Positions 39,669 through 51,634 of a stretch of DNA of 64,000 nucleotides are shown here, in pieces. Below the pieces are notes generated by a model. It had not been told where the DNA came from. It saw nothing but the letters and a program-made list of their open reading frames with translations, and ran no database searches. Made by a program: the position numbers and the translations under genes. Source of the DNA: Azoarcus sp. Aa7 (GTDB lineage: Bacteria; Pseudomonadota; Gammaproteobacteria; Burkholderiales; Rhodocyclaceae). The stretch covers positions 222,414 to 286,413 of the forward strand of contig NZ_QVLR01000107.1 of the NCBI RefSeq assembly GCF_014822185.1, in the 5' to 3' direction. Position 1 is the stretch's first letter; each line of letters starts with the position of its first letter.

Positions 39669-41186
39669 CCAGCGGCCGACGACGCACGCGGCAATCACGA
39701 GGCCGCACACCTTTTCCTCGACGCCGAAACGGGTTGCAGCCCACCATCCGGTGACGCCGAACACGAGGGCCGGGACGAGGTACAGGAACACCGGGAAGTC
39801 GCGGTAGCGCGGGTCGGCGAAAAGCAACAGGGCAGCGACCGCCGCGGCGAACAGCAGGAATCCCCGCAGCAATCCGAGCCACTGTCCGGCCGCATGGCCG
39901 GTCACGCAGCCCGCGCGAACGGCTACCCAAGCCTCGTTCGCCGGGGCGATGGGCGTTGCCGCCGACCAGCGCGCAGCGGCGAGGGCGGTTACCACGCCCA
40001 CGGCACCGATGCCGCCGAGCAGCCACCATTCGAACGGATCGCGCCAGGCGAGCTGCGCATGCTCCCACCCGAGCACCGCGGCGAATCCGGCGACGGCGCC
40101 GGTTACGCCCAGTGCGGCACGGCGTATGGCACTCGCGTGCGTGCCGAGCGTCAGCAGCAGACACAGGGCAGCGCCCAGCGCAGCGCCGGCCAGCGGGGCA
40201 GTGATTCCCGAACGTTCGGTGACGGGGCCGGCGAGGGGGAACTTGGGGGCCAGGTCGGTGCCGAGCATGCCCCAGTAGCCGCCGACCGTGCCTTCGAGGC
40301 GGCGCTTCCACGGCTGGTCGATGGCCTCGATAAGGTTGTAGTTCCAGCCCTTCTCGTGCGCGACATGCACGAATTCGCGGATGTAGCGCGCCTGATTGAC
40401 CTGGGATGGTTCCGAGCCCTGGCGCTGGCGTCCGGTGCTGGGCCATCCGGTCTCGCCGATCATCAGCGGCTTGTCGAAGTGTCCACGAACCTCCTCGAAC
40501 ACCTCCGCGACGTGGGCGACGGCGCGGTCGATCGCGACCGGGTGGTCTTCCCAGAAGGGGAGGATGTGGACCGTGACCCAGTCGACCGACTCCGCGAGCT
40601 TCGGATGCTGGAGCCAGAATTCCCATACGTCCGCATACGTCACCGGCACCTTCGCGCGGGCGCGCGCATAGTCGATCAGCTCGCGCATTTCCGCTTCGGT
40701 CCGCTCGCGGCGCAGCAGCACCTCGTTGCCGACTATCAGCACGCGAACGACGTCGGCGTAGTCGTTGGCGAGCGTGATCGCGTGGTCGAGCTGCTTCATG
40801 TTGCGCTTGGGATCGGCATTGACCCAGGCCCCGAGCAGCACCTTGAGGCCCACCTCGCGCGCCACCGCGGGCACCTGGTCGAGCCCCTGGTCGACCGAAT
40901 AGATGCGCACGCACTCGGTGATCTTCGCCAGCGCGGCGAGGTCAGCTGCGATCTGCTCGCGCGAGATCGTGAGCTTTTCGTCGAAGGGCGTCTGGCCCGG
41001 AAGCCGGTAAGGGGCGTAGGAGACGCACTTCAGCCGTTCGCCGTCAGCGAGCTTGAGGTCATGCATCGGCACCGGCCGGGTCTGCTGCACTAGCACGATG
41101 CCCAGAACCAGCAGGACGACCAGGCTTGCGACGAGCAGGCCGAGCCAGTTGCGGTCATTCGGCGGCGACGGGATGTGCTTGGGCAT
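39570..41186 (-). CDS. membrane-anchored GH17 beta-glucan transglycosylase-like protein
   Basis: The 538-residue protein has an N-terminal helix (LGLLVASLVVLLVLGIVLV), a GH17 domain (about 50-315) with glutamates in IVGNEVLLRRE near 155 and LMIGETGWPSTGR near 248, and a C-terminal block of about eight hydrophobic helices from about 325. It lacks the GT2 domain of its neighbour ndvB, so it probably remodels, branches or cyclises the glucan. The size is close to Bradyrhizobium NdvC, but I cannot show orthology. ATG 41186 is chosen because it directly precedes the anchor. Confidence 0.82.
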   Translation of the reverse strand: MPKHIPSPPNDRNWLGLLVASLVVLLVLGIVLVQQTRPVPMHDLKLADGERLKCVSYAPYRLPGQTPFDEKLTISREQIAADLAALAKITECVRIYSVDQGLDQVPAVAREVGLKVLLGAWVNADPKRNMKQLDHAITLANDYADVVRVLIVGNEVLLRRERTEAEMRELIDYARARAKVPVTYADVWEFWLQHPKLAESVDWVTVHILPFWEDHPVAIDRAVAHVAEVFEEVRGHFDKPLMIGETGWPSTGRQRQGSEPSQVNQARYIREFVHVAHEKGWNYNLIEAIDQPWKRRLEGTVGGYWGMLGTDLAPKFPLAGPVTERSGITAPLAGAALGAALCLLLTLGTHASAIRRAALGVTGAVAGFAAVLGWEHAQLAWRDPFEWWLLGGIGAVGVVTALAAARWSAATPIAPANEAWVAVRAGCVTGHAAGQWLGLLRGFLLFAAAVAALLLFADPRYRDFPVFLYLVPALVFGVTGWWAATRFGVEEKVCGLVIAACVVGRWLPEPINPQAIAWLATGLFLAAPCLRAIMRKDQ

Positions 41187-41218
41187 GGAAATGCGTTCTG
41201 GGTCGGATCGTGATGGTC

Positions 41219-41249
41219 GAAAAAAAGCCACGCCGGTGTGGCGTGGCTT
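41219..41249 (-). terminator. intrinsic terminator after gcvP
   Basis: AAGCCACGCC and GGCGTGGCTT form a 10-bp stem with a 5-base loop. Read on the minus strand the stem is followed by a run of T (seven A on the plus strand at 41220-41226). It lies 25 bases beyond the gcvP stop and ahead of the GH17 gene. Confidence 0.85.
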
Positions 41250-41273
41250 CCGTGGGCGAGAAGCGGCGCGATT

Positions 41274-44180
<2,907 letters not shown>

Positions 44181-44247
44181 GAAGAAAACTCGACTGGTGT
44201 ACCGGGCCGCACATTGTCGGTCCGGAAGGGAAGTGCGTGCGGCAGGA

Positions 44248-44631
44248 TCAGGCGTTGGCGACGGCTTCGTAGCCGGCGGCGTCGAGCAGCTTGCCGAGAT
44301 CGGCTGCAGCGTCGGGCCTGATCTTGAACAGCCAGGTCGCGTAGGCGTCGGCATTCACCGACTCGGGCGCCTCGACGGCCGCCTGGTTGGATTCGACGAC
44401 CTCGCCCGATACCGGAGCGTAGATGTCCGATGCCGCCTTGACCGACTCGATCACTGCGCACGCTTCACCCGCAGCAAGGCTGCGGCCCGCCTCGGGCAGT
44501 TCGAGGTAGACCACGTCGCCCAGCGCCTCCTGGGCGTGATCGGTCACGCCCACGGTCAGCGTGCCGTCGGCTTCGACGCGGATCCACTCGTGCGACGCGG
44601 TGTACTTCAGATTTGCGGGAATGTTGCTCAT
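44248..44631 (-). CDS. gcvH: glycine cleavage system H protein
   Basis: The 127-residue lipoyl carrier shuttles the aminomethyl intermediate between P and T proteins. The lipoylated lysine is in [15 protein letters not shown] near residue 65, and the N-terminus ([14 protein letters not shown]) and C-terminus match the family. It is the first protein-coding gene of the unit and is preceded by a leader of about 430 bases. Confidence 0.97.
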   Translation of the reverse strand: MSNIPANLKYTASHEWIRVEADGTLTVGVTDHAQEALGDVVYLELPEAGRSLAAGEACAVIESVKAASDIYAPVSGEVVESNQAAVEAPESVNADAYATWLFKIRPDAAADLGKLLDAAGYEAVANA

Positions 44632-44985
44632 GGCGGGCTCCAGTGATGGAAGGTTCGTATGCCGGGTTATAGGTCCGGGTGCGGTGTTGCGTCGGGAAAA
44701 GTCGGACGGTCGGTGTCAGACCGGCGGGGCGCCGGCGGCGCCGCTCGCCCGGTGCGCGACCATGCGGCCCGTCCGCGCCGCGGCGTGGTTCGCGGCCCGT
44801 TGTTGCAGGCGGGAACCATCGGGCGGCGGGAAAAGGGCGACGGATCGGGCTGAGTGAAAAGGCGTCTGCATGGGAACGGGGTGCTCCTGCCGAAACGCGG
44901 AGTCGGTTGTCGAGAATGCAAGGCAGTCGTTGCGCCGGCCGCTGCATGCGCTTCACATGCTCGCGTCGTTCGCCGGGCCGGCATT

Positions 44986-45055
44986 CGGTCCACCTGCCTG
45001 TGCGACCTCCGGGGCGTTGCCATTGGCGATTCCCTCGCCAGGAAGCTCCCCCGTG
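44986..45055 (-). promoter_or_regulatory. candidate, degenerate glycine riboswitch aptamer upstream of gcvH
   Basis: Reading the minus strand from 45055 down, elements in the order of a glycine aptamer appear: CACGGGGGAGC (compare GGGAGAGC), CGCC, GGCAAC followed by GCCCCGGA (compare GCAACCGCCCCGGA), then CAGGCAGGTGGACCG (compare CAGGCAAAAGGACCG). Several conserved bases differ and no good second aptamer is seen. Its place in the gcvH leader, just after a promoter, supports the idea; the sequence deviations weaken it. Confidence 0.32.
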
Positions 45056-45065
45056 CGACGGGCGG

Positions 45066-45094
45066 ACGATAGCACCACGGGGAGGGGCTGGCAA
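45066..45094 (-). promoter_or_regulatory. sigma-70-like promoter of the gcvH-gcvP unit
   Basis: On the minus strand TTGCCA and TATCGT are separated by 17 bases, giving transcription from about 45058 toward gcvH and starting just before the candidate aptamer. Confidence 0.5.
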
Positions 45095-45116
45095 CGGCCG
45101 GGGCGGCCCCGCGGTT

Positions 45117-45125
45117 TGCTATCAT
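45117..45125 (+). promoter_or_regulatory. extended -10 element for the PHP-gene operon
   Basis: TTGCTATCAT carries TATCAT at 45120-45125 with the TGC extension just upstream, about 57 bases before the ATG at 45182. There is no good -35. Confidence 0.4.
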
Positions 45126-45181
45126 GAAAAAAACATCAATCCCGGCTTCCTGCCGGGACAGCGCCGCAGGCTCCCCCGACG

Positions 45182-46048
45182 ATGCTCCTGAATGCCGATC
45201 TTCACTGCCACTCGACCGTTTCCGACGGCTGGCTGACGCCTGCCGAGGTGGTGCGGCGCGCGGCGGCCAATGGCGTCGAACTGCTTGCCCTCACCGATCA
45301 CGACGAGGTCGGCGGGATCGACGAGGCGGAGACGACCGCCCGCGAGTGCGGCATCACCCTGGTGCCGGGGGTTGAAATTTCGGTGACTTTTCGCGACGAG
45401 ACGATCCATGTCGTCGGTCTCGGGATAGACCACCGCAATGTGCTGCTGCTCGAGGGCCTGGTGCAGGTGCGCAGCGGGCGCGAGCTGCGGGCGCAGGCGA
45501 TGAGCGACGCGCTTGATGCCGTCGGACTGCATGGCGTGCTCGAAGGCGCGCGCCGGTTTGCGCGCAATCCGGCGCTGGTCGGCCGCGCACATTTCGCGCG
45601 CCACATCGTTGCGACCGGACTGATGCCCGATGTCGCGACGGTGTTTCGCTACTACCTCGCCCGCGGCAAGCCCGGGTTCGTTCCCCATGTCTGGGCACGG
45701 CTCGAGGATGCCGTGGGCTGGATCCGTGCGGCGGGTGGCATCGCGGTGATCGCCCACCCGGGGCGCTACCGTCTCTCCGCAAGCGACATGGAAGCACTCT
45801 TCGACAGTTTCGCCGCCTGCGGCGGCGAGGCGCTGGAGGTCGTTTCCGGCGCCCATGCGGAGTCCGATGTGCAGCGCTTCGCAAGCGTCGCGCGCCGCCG
45901 CGGGCTGCTCGCCTCGCGCGCCTCCGATTTCCACGGCAGCAGCGAAAGCCCCGTCGATCTCGGTCGCTGTGATCCACTGCCGCCCGACCTCGTTCCCGTC
46001 TGGTCGCGACTCCGCGCAGCTGCGCCGGCCGCCGACCTGCACCCCTGA
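45182..46048 (+). CDS. rnm: PHP-domain 5'-3' exoribonuclease / nucleoside bisphosphate phosphatase
   Basis: The 288-residue metallo-phosphoesterase of the PHP family is the RNase AM/TrpH (YciV) type. Metal ligands are visible in NADLHCHSTVSDGWL, LALTDHDEVGG, VPGVEISV, VIAHPGRY and ASDFHGSSE. E. coli RNase AM trims 5' ends of rRNA and other short RNAs and degrades pAp-like nucleotides. It is followed at 13 bases by yciO, the same order as in E. coli, and heads a run through trpS to rluB. Confidence 0.9.
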   Translation: MLLNADLHCHSTVSDGWLTPAEVVRRAAANGVELLALTDHDEVGGIDEAETTARECGITLVPGVEISVTFRDETIHVVGLGIDHRNVLLLEGLVQVRSGRELRAQAMSDALDAVGLHGVLEGARRFARNPALVGRAHFARHIVATGLMPDVATVFRYYLARGKPGFVPHVWARLEDAVGWIRAAGGIAVIAHPGRYRLSASDMEALFDSFAACGGEALEVVSGAHAESDVQRFASVARRRGLLASRASDFHGSSESPVDLGRCDPLPPDLVPVWSRLRAAAPAADLHP

Positions 46049-46061
46049 CCCGGAAGCATTC

Positions 46062-46694
46062 ATGGCCCAGTTCTTTTCGCTTCACCCCGAATTACCCCAG
46101 CCACGGCTGATCCGCCAGGCGGCCGAGATCATGCGCGCCGGCGGGCTCGTGGCATTTCCGACCGATTCGGCATATGCGCTCGGCGGCATCACCGGCGACG
46201 CCGAGCTGCTGCAGCGGATCCGGCGGCTGCGTGGCGTGGATGAACGGCACAACTTCACGCTGATGTGTCGCGACCTCTCGGAGATCGCGAAGTACGCGAA
46301 GGTCGATAACGCCCAGTATCGTCTGCTGAAGGCCGTCACGCCCGGCCCGTATACCTTCATCCTCGAGGGCACCAAGGAATTGCCCAGGCGCGTGCTGCAT
46401 CCGAAGCGCAAGACCATCGGCCTGCGCGTTCCCGAGCATCCCGTGGTGGCCGCCCTGTTGCAGGAGCTGGACGAACCCATCCTCACCTCGACGCTCCTGC
46501 TGCCGGACGACGACTTCCCCCTGACCGACCCCGAGGAAATCCGCGACCGCCTCGAGAAGCAGGTCGAACTGGTCATCGAGGCCGGCTATTGCGGCCCCGA
46601 GGCGACGACCGTGATCGACCTCACGTCGGGCGCCCCGGTGCTGATCCGCGCGGGCCGGGGCGACCTGGCGCCGTTCGGACTCGAAGCCGACTGA
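46062..46694 (+). CDS. yciO: YciO/Sua5-family threonylcarbamoyl-AMP synthase-like protein
   Basis: The 210-residue protein has the YrdC fold with GGLVAFPTDSAYALGG near residue 28 and KRKTIGLRVPEHPV near 120. It belongs to the YciO branch, whose TsaC-like activity (threonylcarbamoyl adenylate for tRNA t6A) is weak or uncertain. ATG 46062 is placed just after the PHP gene; the upstream open frame overlaps that gene and is not conserved. Confidence 0.88.
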   Translation: MAQFFSLHPELPQPRLIRQAAEIMRAGGLVAFPTDSAYALGGITGDAELLQRIRRLRGVDERHNFTLMCRDLSEIAKYAKVDNAQYRLLKAVTPGPYTFILEGTKELPRRVLHPKRKTIGLRVPEHPVVAALLQELDEPILTSTLLLPDDDFPLTDPEEIRDRLEKQVELVIEAGYCGPEATTVIDLTSGAPVLIRAGRGDLAPFGLEAD

Positions 46695-46772
46695 GCTCAC
46701 GGGCGGACCGCGCGTGGGGGCGGAGGGGATTTGCCCGCTCTGCTAGAATGCAACGTTTTGCGCCCTGACTTC

Positions 46773-47432
46773 ATGGATTCGCTGATCGCCACCCTTGCCA
46801 TCTGGGCCTTGCCGGTGCTGCTTGCCATCACGCTGCACGAGGCGGCGCATGGCTATGTGGCGCGGCATTTCGGCGATCCCACCGCGGAGCAGGAGGGGCG
46901 CATCACCCTCAATCCGTTCAAGCACATCGACCCGGTCGGAACCGTGCTCGTGCCCGGCGCGATCCTTGCGCTCAGTTCGCTGCTGGGCGGCGGCGGAATG
47001 CTGTTCGGCTGGGCGAAGCCCGTGCCCGTCAACTTCAATCGCCTGCGCCGGCCGAAGGCGGACATGCTGTGGGTCGCGGCGGCGGGTCCGTTCATGAATT
47101 TCCTGATGGCCCTCGGCTGGGCCCTGCTGCTGAAGTTCGGCATGTCCGATCCGCACGGCGCCTACGCGGAGCCGATGCGCGCGATGGGCATGGCCGGCAT
47201 CCAGATCAATTCGGTGCTGATGCTGCTCAATCTCCTGCCGATCCCGCCGCTCGACGGCGGTCGCATCGTCGTCAGCCTGCTGCCGCATCGGCTGGCATGG
47301 AAGTTCTCGCGCATCGAGCCCTACGGCTTTCCGATTCTTCTCGTGCTCCTGTTTACCGGCATCCTCGGTCACATCCTGTGGCCGCTGATCGCACTCTTCC
47401 AGATCTTTCTCGCGACGCTTTTCGGGTTCTAA
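46773..47432 (+). CDS. site-2 protease family (M50) membrane metalloprotease
   Basis: The 219-residue membrane protein has the zinc motif ITLHEAAHGYVARHFGDPT near residue 20, AAAGPFMNFLMAL near 105, and the third ligand in LLNLLPIPPLDGGRI near 150, with four or five helices. It is the short M50B type without a PDZ domain, commonly placed before trpS and scpA in betaproteobacteria. ATG 46773 follows TGCTAGAAT, an extended -10 at 46740-46748, so some transcription may start here. Substrate unknown. Confidence 0.88.
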   Translation: MDSLIATLAIWALPVLLAITLHEAAHGYVARHFGDPTAEQEGRITLNPFKHIDPVGTVLVPGAILALSSLLGGGGMLFGWAKPVPVNFNRLRRPKADMLWVAAAGPFMNFLMALGWALLLKFGMSDPHGAYAEPMRAMGMAGIQINSVLMLLNLLPIPPLDGGRIVVSLLPHRLAWKFSRIEPYGFPILLVLLFTGILGHILWPLIALFQIFLATLFGF

Positions 47433-47435
47433 ATC

Positions 47436-48638
47436 ATGTACGCAGAACGCGTTCTCTCTGGTATGCGCCCGACCGGGCGGCTTCATCTCGGCCACTACCA
47501 CGGTGTGCTCAAGAACTGGGTCAAACTGCAGCAAGAATATCCCTGCCTGTTCTTCGTCGCCGACTGGCACGCGCTGACCACCGTTTACGACAGCCCCGAG
47601 GTCATCGCCGACAGCGTGTGGGACATGCTCGTGGATTGGCTCGCAGCGGGCGTCGATCCCGAGAAGGCGACGATCTTCATCCAGTCCAAAGTGCCCCAGC
47701 ACGCCGAACTGCACCTGCTGCTGTCGATGATTTCGCCGGTCGGCTGGCTCGAACGCGTCCCGACCTACAAGGACCAGCAGGAAAAACTCGCCCACAAGGA
47801 TCTCGCGACCTACGGCTTCCTCGGTTACCCGCTGCTGATGTCGGCGGACATCCTCCTGTACCGCGCCGACAAGGTTCCGGTCGGCGAGGACCAGGTGCCG
47901 CACATCGAGTTCACGCGCGAGATCGCCCGCCGCTTCAACCACCTCTTCGGGCGCGAGCCCGGCTTCGAGGACAAGGCGAAGGATGCCGTGAAGAAGCTGG
48001 GCGGCAAGACCGGGAAGTTGTTCGAGGAACTGCGCAAGCGCTTCCAGCAGGAGGGCGACGCCGAGGCCCTCGATCAGGCCCGGCTCATGCTGCGCGAAGC
48101 CGGCAGCGTGGGGCATGTCGATCTGGAGCGTCTGCACGGCTACCTCGAAGGCAGCGGCAAGATGATCCTGGTGGAGCCGGGCGCGCTCCTCACCGAGGCG
48201 GCCCGCATGCCCGGCCTGGACGGCCAGAAGATGTCGAAGAGCTACGGCAACACCATCTTCCTGCGCGAGGATCCGGCGACGGTCACGAAGAAGATCCGCA
48301 CCATGCAGACCGACCCGGCGCGCGTGCGCCGCACCGATCCGGGCGATCCGGACAAATGCCCGGTGTGGCAGTTCCACGTCATCTATTCCGATGACGACAC
48401 GCGCAACTGGGTACAGAAAGGCTGTCGCAGCGCCGGCATCGGCTGCATCGAGTGCAAGCAACCGGTCATCGACGGCGTCCTGAAGGAACAGGTCGTCATG
48501 CACGAGCGCGCCCAGCGCTACATCGAGGATCCCGCATTGATGCGGCGCATCGTCGCCGACGGCTGCGAACGCGCGAGCGTGCTGGCCGAAGAGACGATGC
48601 GCGACGTGCGCGAGGCAATGGGCCTCTCGTATCGCTGA
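47436..48638 (+). CDS. trpS: tryptophanyl-tRNA synthetase
   Basis: The 400-residue class I synthetase has the HIGH-like motif TGRLHLGHYHG near residue 13 and the KMSKS motif GQKMSKSYGN near 268. It is about 65 residues longer than E. coli TrpS; the extra part (about 168-215, KDAVKKLGGKTGKLFEELRKR) is an insertion seen in many beta- and alphaproteobacterial enzymes. It begins three bases after the protease stop. Confidence 0.96.
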   Translation: MYAERVLSGMRPTGRLHLGHYHGVLKNWVKLQQEYPCLFFVADWHALTTVYDSPEVIADSVWDMLVDWLAAGVDPEKATIFIQSKVPQHAELHLLLSMISPVGWLERVPTYKDQQEKLAHKDLATYGFLGYPLLMSADILLYRADKVPVGEDQVPHIEFTREIARRFNHLFGREPGFEDKAKDAVKKLGGKTGKLFEELRKRFQQEGDAEALDQARLMLREAGSVGHVDLERLHGYLEGSGKMILVEPGALLTEAARMPGLDGQKMSKSYGNTIFLREDPATVTKKIRTMQTDPARVRRTDPGDPDKCPVWQFHVIYSDDDTRNWVQKGCRSAGIGCIECKQPVIDGVLKEQVVMHERAQRYIEDPALMRRIVADGCERASVLAEETMRDVREAMGLSYR

Positions 48639-48675
48639 TGCGCCGGCAAAGGGTGACTTGCAGGATGATTGCGGC

Positions 48676-49506
48676 ATGAACCTGCCGCTCGCGCTGGCCC
48701 CGGCCGAGACGCCCGTCCCGGTCGAGGTCTTCGCTCGCCTGTACGGTGAACCGCTCCTCGAGCTGCCCAAGGATCTCTACATCCCGCCCGACGCGCTGGA
48801 AGTCTTCCTCGAAGCCTTCGAGGGGCCGCTCGACCTGCTGCTCTACCTGATCCGCAAGGCCAACCTCAACATCCTCGACATCCCGATGGCGCCGCTCACG
48901 AGGCAGTACCTCGGCTACGTCGAGGCGATGCGTCGGCACAATCTGGAGCTTGCGGCCGACTACCTGCTGATGGCCGCGACGCTGCTGGAGATCAAGTCGC
49001 GCATGCTGCTGCCGCGTCCGCCGCGCGAGCGCGAGGACGAGTCGCTCGATCCGCGCGCCGAACTCGTGCGCCGGCTGCTCGAATACGAACAGACGAAGAT
49101 GGCGGCAGCGCGGATCGACGCCTTGCCGCGGATCGAACGCGATCACGAGTGGGTCAGCATCTTCGTGGCCGAGAAGGTCGTCGAGCGCCTGCCCGACGTC
49201 AGCCTGCACGACCTGCAGTTCGCGTGGCTCAAGATCATGAAGAAGGCCCGTCTCACGCAGCATCATCAGGTGAAGCGCGACGAATTGTCGGTGCGCGAGC
49301 ACATGACGACGATCCTGCGCAAGCTGGCGGACGGCAGCTTCGTTGTCTTCGACTCCCTGTTCGAGCCCGTGCGCGGTCCCGCCAGCCTGGTCGTGAGCTT
49401 CCTCGCGGTGCTCGAACTCGTGAAGGAAAAGCTCGTGCAGGTCGCCCAGAACGAGCCCTTCGCGCCGATCTACGTGAAACTCGCCGATGCAGCCAACGAC
49501 GCCTGA
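48676..49506 (+). CDS. scpA: segregation and condensation protein A
   Basis: The 276-residue kleisin bridges SMC heads in the SMC-ScpAB condensin. [23 protein letters not shown] near residue 48 is the N-terminal SMC-binding helix; [22 protein letters not shown] follows. ATG 48676 is used; a TTG at 48658 is possible. The stop overlaps scpB by 20 bases. Confidence 0.93.
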   Translation: MNLPLALAPAETPVPVEVFARLYGEPLLELPKDLYIPPDALEVFLEAFEGPLDLLLYLIRKANLNILDIPMAPLTRQYLGYVEAMRRHNLELAADYLLMAATLLEIKSRMLLPRPPREREDESLDPRAELVRRLLEYEQTKMAAARIDALPRIERDHEWVSIFVAEKVVERLPDVSLHDLQFAWLKIMKKARLTQHHQVKRDELSVREHMTTILRKLADGSFVVFDSLFEPVRGPASLVVSFLAVLELVKEKLVQVAQNEPFAPIYVKLADAANDA

Positions 49507-50080
49507 AGACTTCAAGCGCGTGATCGAGACGGCGCTGCTGGCGGCAAGCGCGCCGCTGCAGGTCGCGGATGTCCGGCGCCTGTTCGATCCCGATCCCGGG
49601 GCCGATCTCGTCCGGTGCCTGCTCGACGAGCTGCGCGGCGACTGGACGGGGCGGGGCGTCGAGCTGGTGCAGATCGCCTCCGGCTGGCGTTTCCAGACGC
49701 GACCGGAGTATCAGGTCTTCCTCGATCGGCTCAAGGAAGAAAAGCCGCCGAAGTATTCGCGCGCCGTACTGGAAACGCTCGCGATCATCGCCTATCGTCA
49801 GCCTGTCACGCGCGGCGACATCGAGGATATCCGCGGCGTCGCCGTGTCCCCCAATGTACTGAAGACGCTCGAGTCGCGGGGATGGATAGACATCGTCGGT
49901 CATCGCGATACTCCGGGGCGTCCGGCCCTGTTCGCGACGACGCGGCGGTTTCTCGACGACCTGGGCCTGCGAAGCCTCACTGAATTGCCCGCGCTAACCG
50001 AAATTGAAAGGATCATGGATCTTGTCGACACCAAAGAAATCGAATCGGCCGCTCCGGCCGCCAACGAAGAAGAAAGCTGA
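49487..50080 (+). CDS. scpB: segregation and condensation protein B
   Basis: The 197-residue winged-helix protein binds ScpA as a dimer. [20 protein letters not shown] near 60 and [28 protein letters not shown] near 90 are the most conserved ScpB segments. It starts inside the end of scpA and ends inside the start of rluB, so all three are coupled. Confidence 0.94.
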   Translation: MQPTTPEDFKRVIETALLAASAPLQVADVRRLFDPDPGADLVRCLLDELRGDWTGRGVELVQIASGWRFQTRPEYQVFLDRLKEEKPPKYSRAVLETLAIIAYRQPVTRGDIEDIRGVAVSPNVLKTLESRGWIDIVGHRDTPGRPALFATTRRFLDDLGLRSLTELPALTEIERIMDLVDTKEIESAAPAANEEES

Positions 50081-51029
50081 GCCCACCGACGGGCCGCAGT
50101 CCGCCCGCGCGCGCGGCGCCCGTCAGCCCGACGCGGTCGGAATGCCCGCGGAGCGGGAGCGTGAACATCCGCCCCGGCGGGGCGCGGCCCCGGGGCGTGG
50201 GGCGCCGCAGGAAGAGCACGAACCGGAACGGCTGCAGAAAGTCCTCGCCCGGCTGGGGGTCGGCTCGCGGCGCGAGATCGAGGAGTGGGTCGTCGCCGGG
50301 CGCATCACCGTCAATGGCGAACCTGCGGCACTGGGCCAGAAGATCGGTCCCGGGGACCGCGTCAAGGTCAATGGCAGACTCCTGTCCGTGAGGTTCACCA
50401 CGCGTGCGCCGCGCGTGCTGATCTACCACAAGCCCGAAGGCGAGATCGTTTCGCGCGAAGACCCCGAAGGGCGGCCCACCGTCTTCGAGCGCCTGCCGCT
50501 ATTGCGCAAGGGGCGCTGGATCGCCGTCGGCCGGCTCGATTTCAACACCTCCGGCCTGCTGCTGTTCACGAACGACGGCGCACTCGCCAACCGTCTCACG
50601 CATCCGCGCTACGAACTGGAGCGCGAATATGCCGTACGTCTGCTCGGCGAACTCACCGAAGAACAGATCGAGTCGCTCAAGACCGGCATACAGCTCGAGG
50701 ACGGGCTTGCGCGCTTCACGAACCTCAGCGACGAGGGCGGAGAGGGCGCCAACCACTGGTACAAGGTCACCTTGTCCGAAGGGCGCAATCGGGAGGTGCG
50801 GCGCATGTTCGAGGCAGTGGGGCTGACGGTCAGCCGCCTGATGCGCGTGCGCTACGGCCCGGTGACGCTGTCGTCACGGCTCAAGCGCGGCATGTGGATG
50901 GAAATGCCGGAGGAAGAAGTGTGCAAGCTCGCCGGCGTCCCGCGGCCGCAGCGCCAGGTTTCGGCACGCACCGCCGAGAAGGAGCGGCAGGTCCGGTTGC
51001 ACCGCACCACGCCGCGCGGGCGGGCATGA
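50022..51029 (+). CDS. rluB: 23S rRNA pseudouridine(2605) synthase
   Basis: The enzyme has an S4 RNA-binding domain ([22 protein letters not shown]) and the RsuA/RluB-type catalytic domain with the catalytic aspartate in [17 protein letters not shown]. The N-terminal tail of about 65 residues is basic and low-complexity. The start is uncertain: TTG 50022 (335 residues) has AGGA nine bases before it, and TTG 50004 is also open; no ATG lies before the S4 domain in frame except deep in the tail. It overlaps scpB by up to 59 bases. Confidence 0.9.
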   Translation: MSTPKKSNRPLRPPTKKKAEPTDGPQSARARGARQPDAVGMPAEREREHPPRRGAAPGRGAPQEEHEPERLQKVLARLGVGSRREIEEWVVAGRITVNGEPAALGQKIGPGDRVKVNGRLLSVRFTTRAPRVLIYHKPEGEIVSREDPEGRPTVFERLPLLRKGRWIAVGRLDFNTSGLLLFTNDGALANRLTHPRYELEREYAVRLLGELTEEQIESLKTGIQLEDGLARFTNLSDEGGEGANHWYKVTLSEGRNREVRRMFEAVGLTVSRLMRVRYGPVTLSSRLKRGMWMEMPEEEVCKLAGVPRPQRQVSARTAEKERQVRLHRTTPRGRA

Positions 51030-51057
51030 GAGGCGGGTCGCGCAGTCGGCTTCGCAA

Positions 51058-51086
51058 TTGCCTGTTTTCAATGGGGCTGTTATAAT
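51058..51086 (+). promoter_or_regulatory. sigma-70 promoter of rimP-nusA-infB operon
   Basis: TTGCCT and a perfect TATAAT (51081-51086) are separated by 17 bases, 97 bases before rimP. The region is AT-rich compared with its surroundings. Confidence 0.85.
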
Positions 51087-51144
51087 TGCAAAGCTTTGAT
51101 ACCGGCTTCGCGTCGGGATCGTTTTGTGGATGGAATTAACAAAG

Positions 51145-51170
51145 ATGGGCGTTATGCCCATTTTTTATTT
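51145..51170 (+). terminator. intrinsic terminator/attenuator in the rimP leader
   Basis: ATGGGC-GTTAT-GCCCAT is a 6-bp hairpin followed by nine bases, mostly T, ending 12 bases before the rimP ATG. It lies between the only evident promoter and the operon, so it must be read through in part. An imperfect hairpin (51098-51120) precedes it. The arrangement resembles the rimP-leader attenuator described in gammaproteobacteria. Confidence 0.75.
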
Positions 51171-51182
51171 GTGGGCGTGGAA

Positions 51183-51611
51183 ATGGACGTGGAACGTCTG
51201 GTCGAGCAGGTGGTCACCGGCCTGGGTTTCGAATTGGTGGATTTCGAGACTTCCCCGAAGGGGCGGTTGATGCGCGTGTTCATCGATATCGAGCGCGGTG
51301 TGGATGTCGATGACTGCGCGACGGTCAGCAATCAGCTGACGCGCGTTTTCGAAGTCGAGAACGTGGACTACGACCGCCTCGAGGTTTCCTCGCCCGGCCT
51401 CGATCGGCCGCTCAAGAAGGCAGCCGACTTCGAACGCTTCGTCGGTAGCGACGTGCAGGTTCGCCTGCGCATGCCGATCGGCAATCAACGGAATTTCGCC
51501 GGCGTGCTCACGGGCTTTGCCGAAGGTGTGGTGCATCTGAGCACCGAGAAGGGCGAAGTCGCCCTTCCCTTCGAGGAAGTCGAGAAAGCGCGCCTCGTGC
51601 CCAGATTTTGA
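51183..51611 (+). CDS. rimP: ribosome maturation factor RimP
   Basis: The 142-residue protein is needed for 30S subunit maturation. GFELVDFETSPKGRLMRVFID near residue 15, SNQLTRVFE and the hallmark LEVSSPGLDRPLKK near 60 are present. ATG 51183 lies directly after the leader terminator. NusA follows after 23 bases. Confidence 0.95.
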   Translation: MDVERLVEQVVTGLGFELVDFETSPKGRLMRVFIDIERGVDVDDCATVSNQLTRVFEVENVDYDRLEVSSPGLDRPLKKAADFERFVGSDVQVRLRMPIGNQRNFAGVLTGFAEGVVHLSTEKGEVALPFEEVEKARLVPRF

Positions 51612-51634
51612 ATTCGAGTTGGAGATTTTGATTA

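Larger units (their letters stand above)
44632..45181. other. 550-base region between gcvH and the PHP gene: promoters and leader, no gene
   Basis: No frame here looks like protein, and I find no trace of gcvT. Read on the minus strand it holds a sigma-70-like promoter (45066-45094) and then a leader of about 430 bases before gcvH with a possible riboswitch aptamer. On the plus strand an extended -10 (45117-45125) can serve the PHP gene. Confidence 0.6.

Noticed and set aside
44880..45060. Cobalamin riboswitch or a second glycine aptamer in the gcvH leader
   Set aside because: The cobalamin box and its flanking conserved blocks are absent, and the sequence after 44986 lacks the ordered elements of a second glycine aptamer.
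44465..45125. Minus-strand frames before gcvH as a possible gcvT remnant
   Set aside because: None of the frames shows any T-protein motif; they are Arg/Pro-rich shadow translations.
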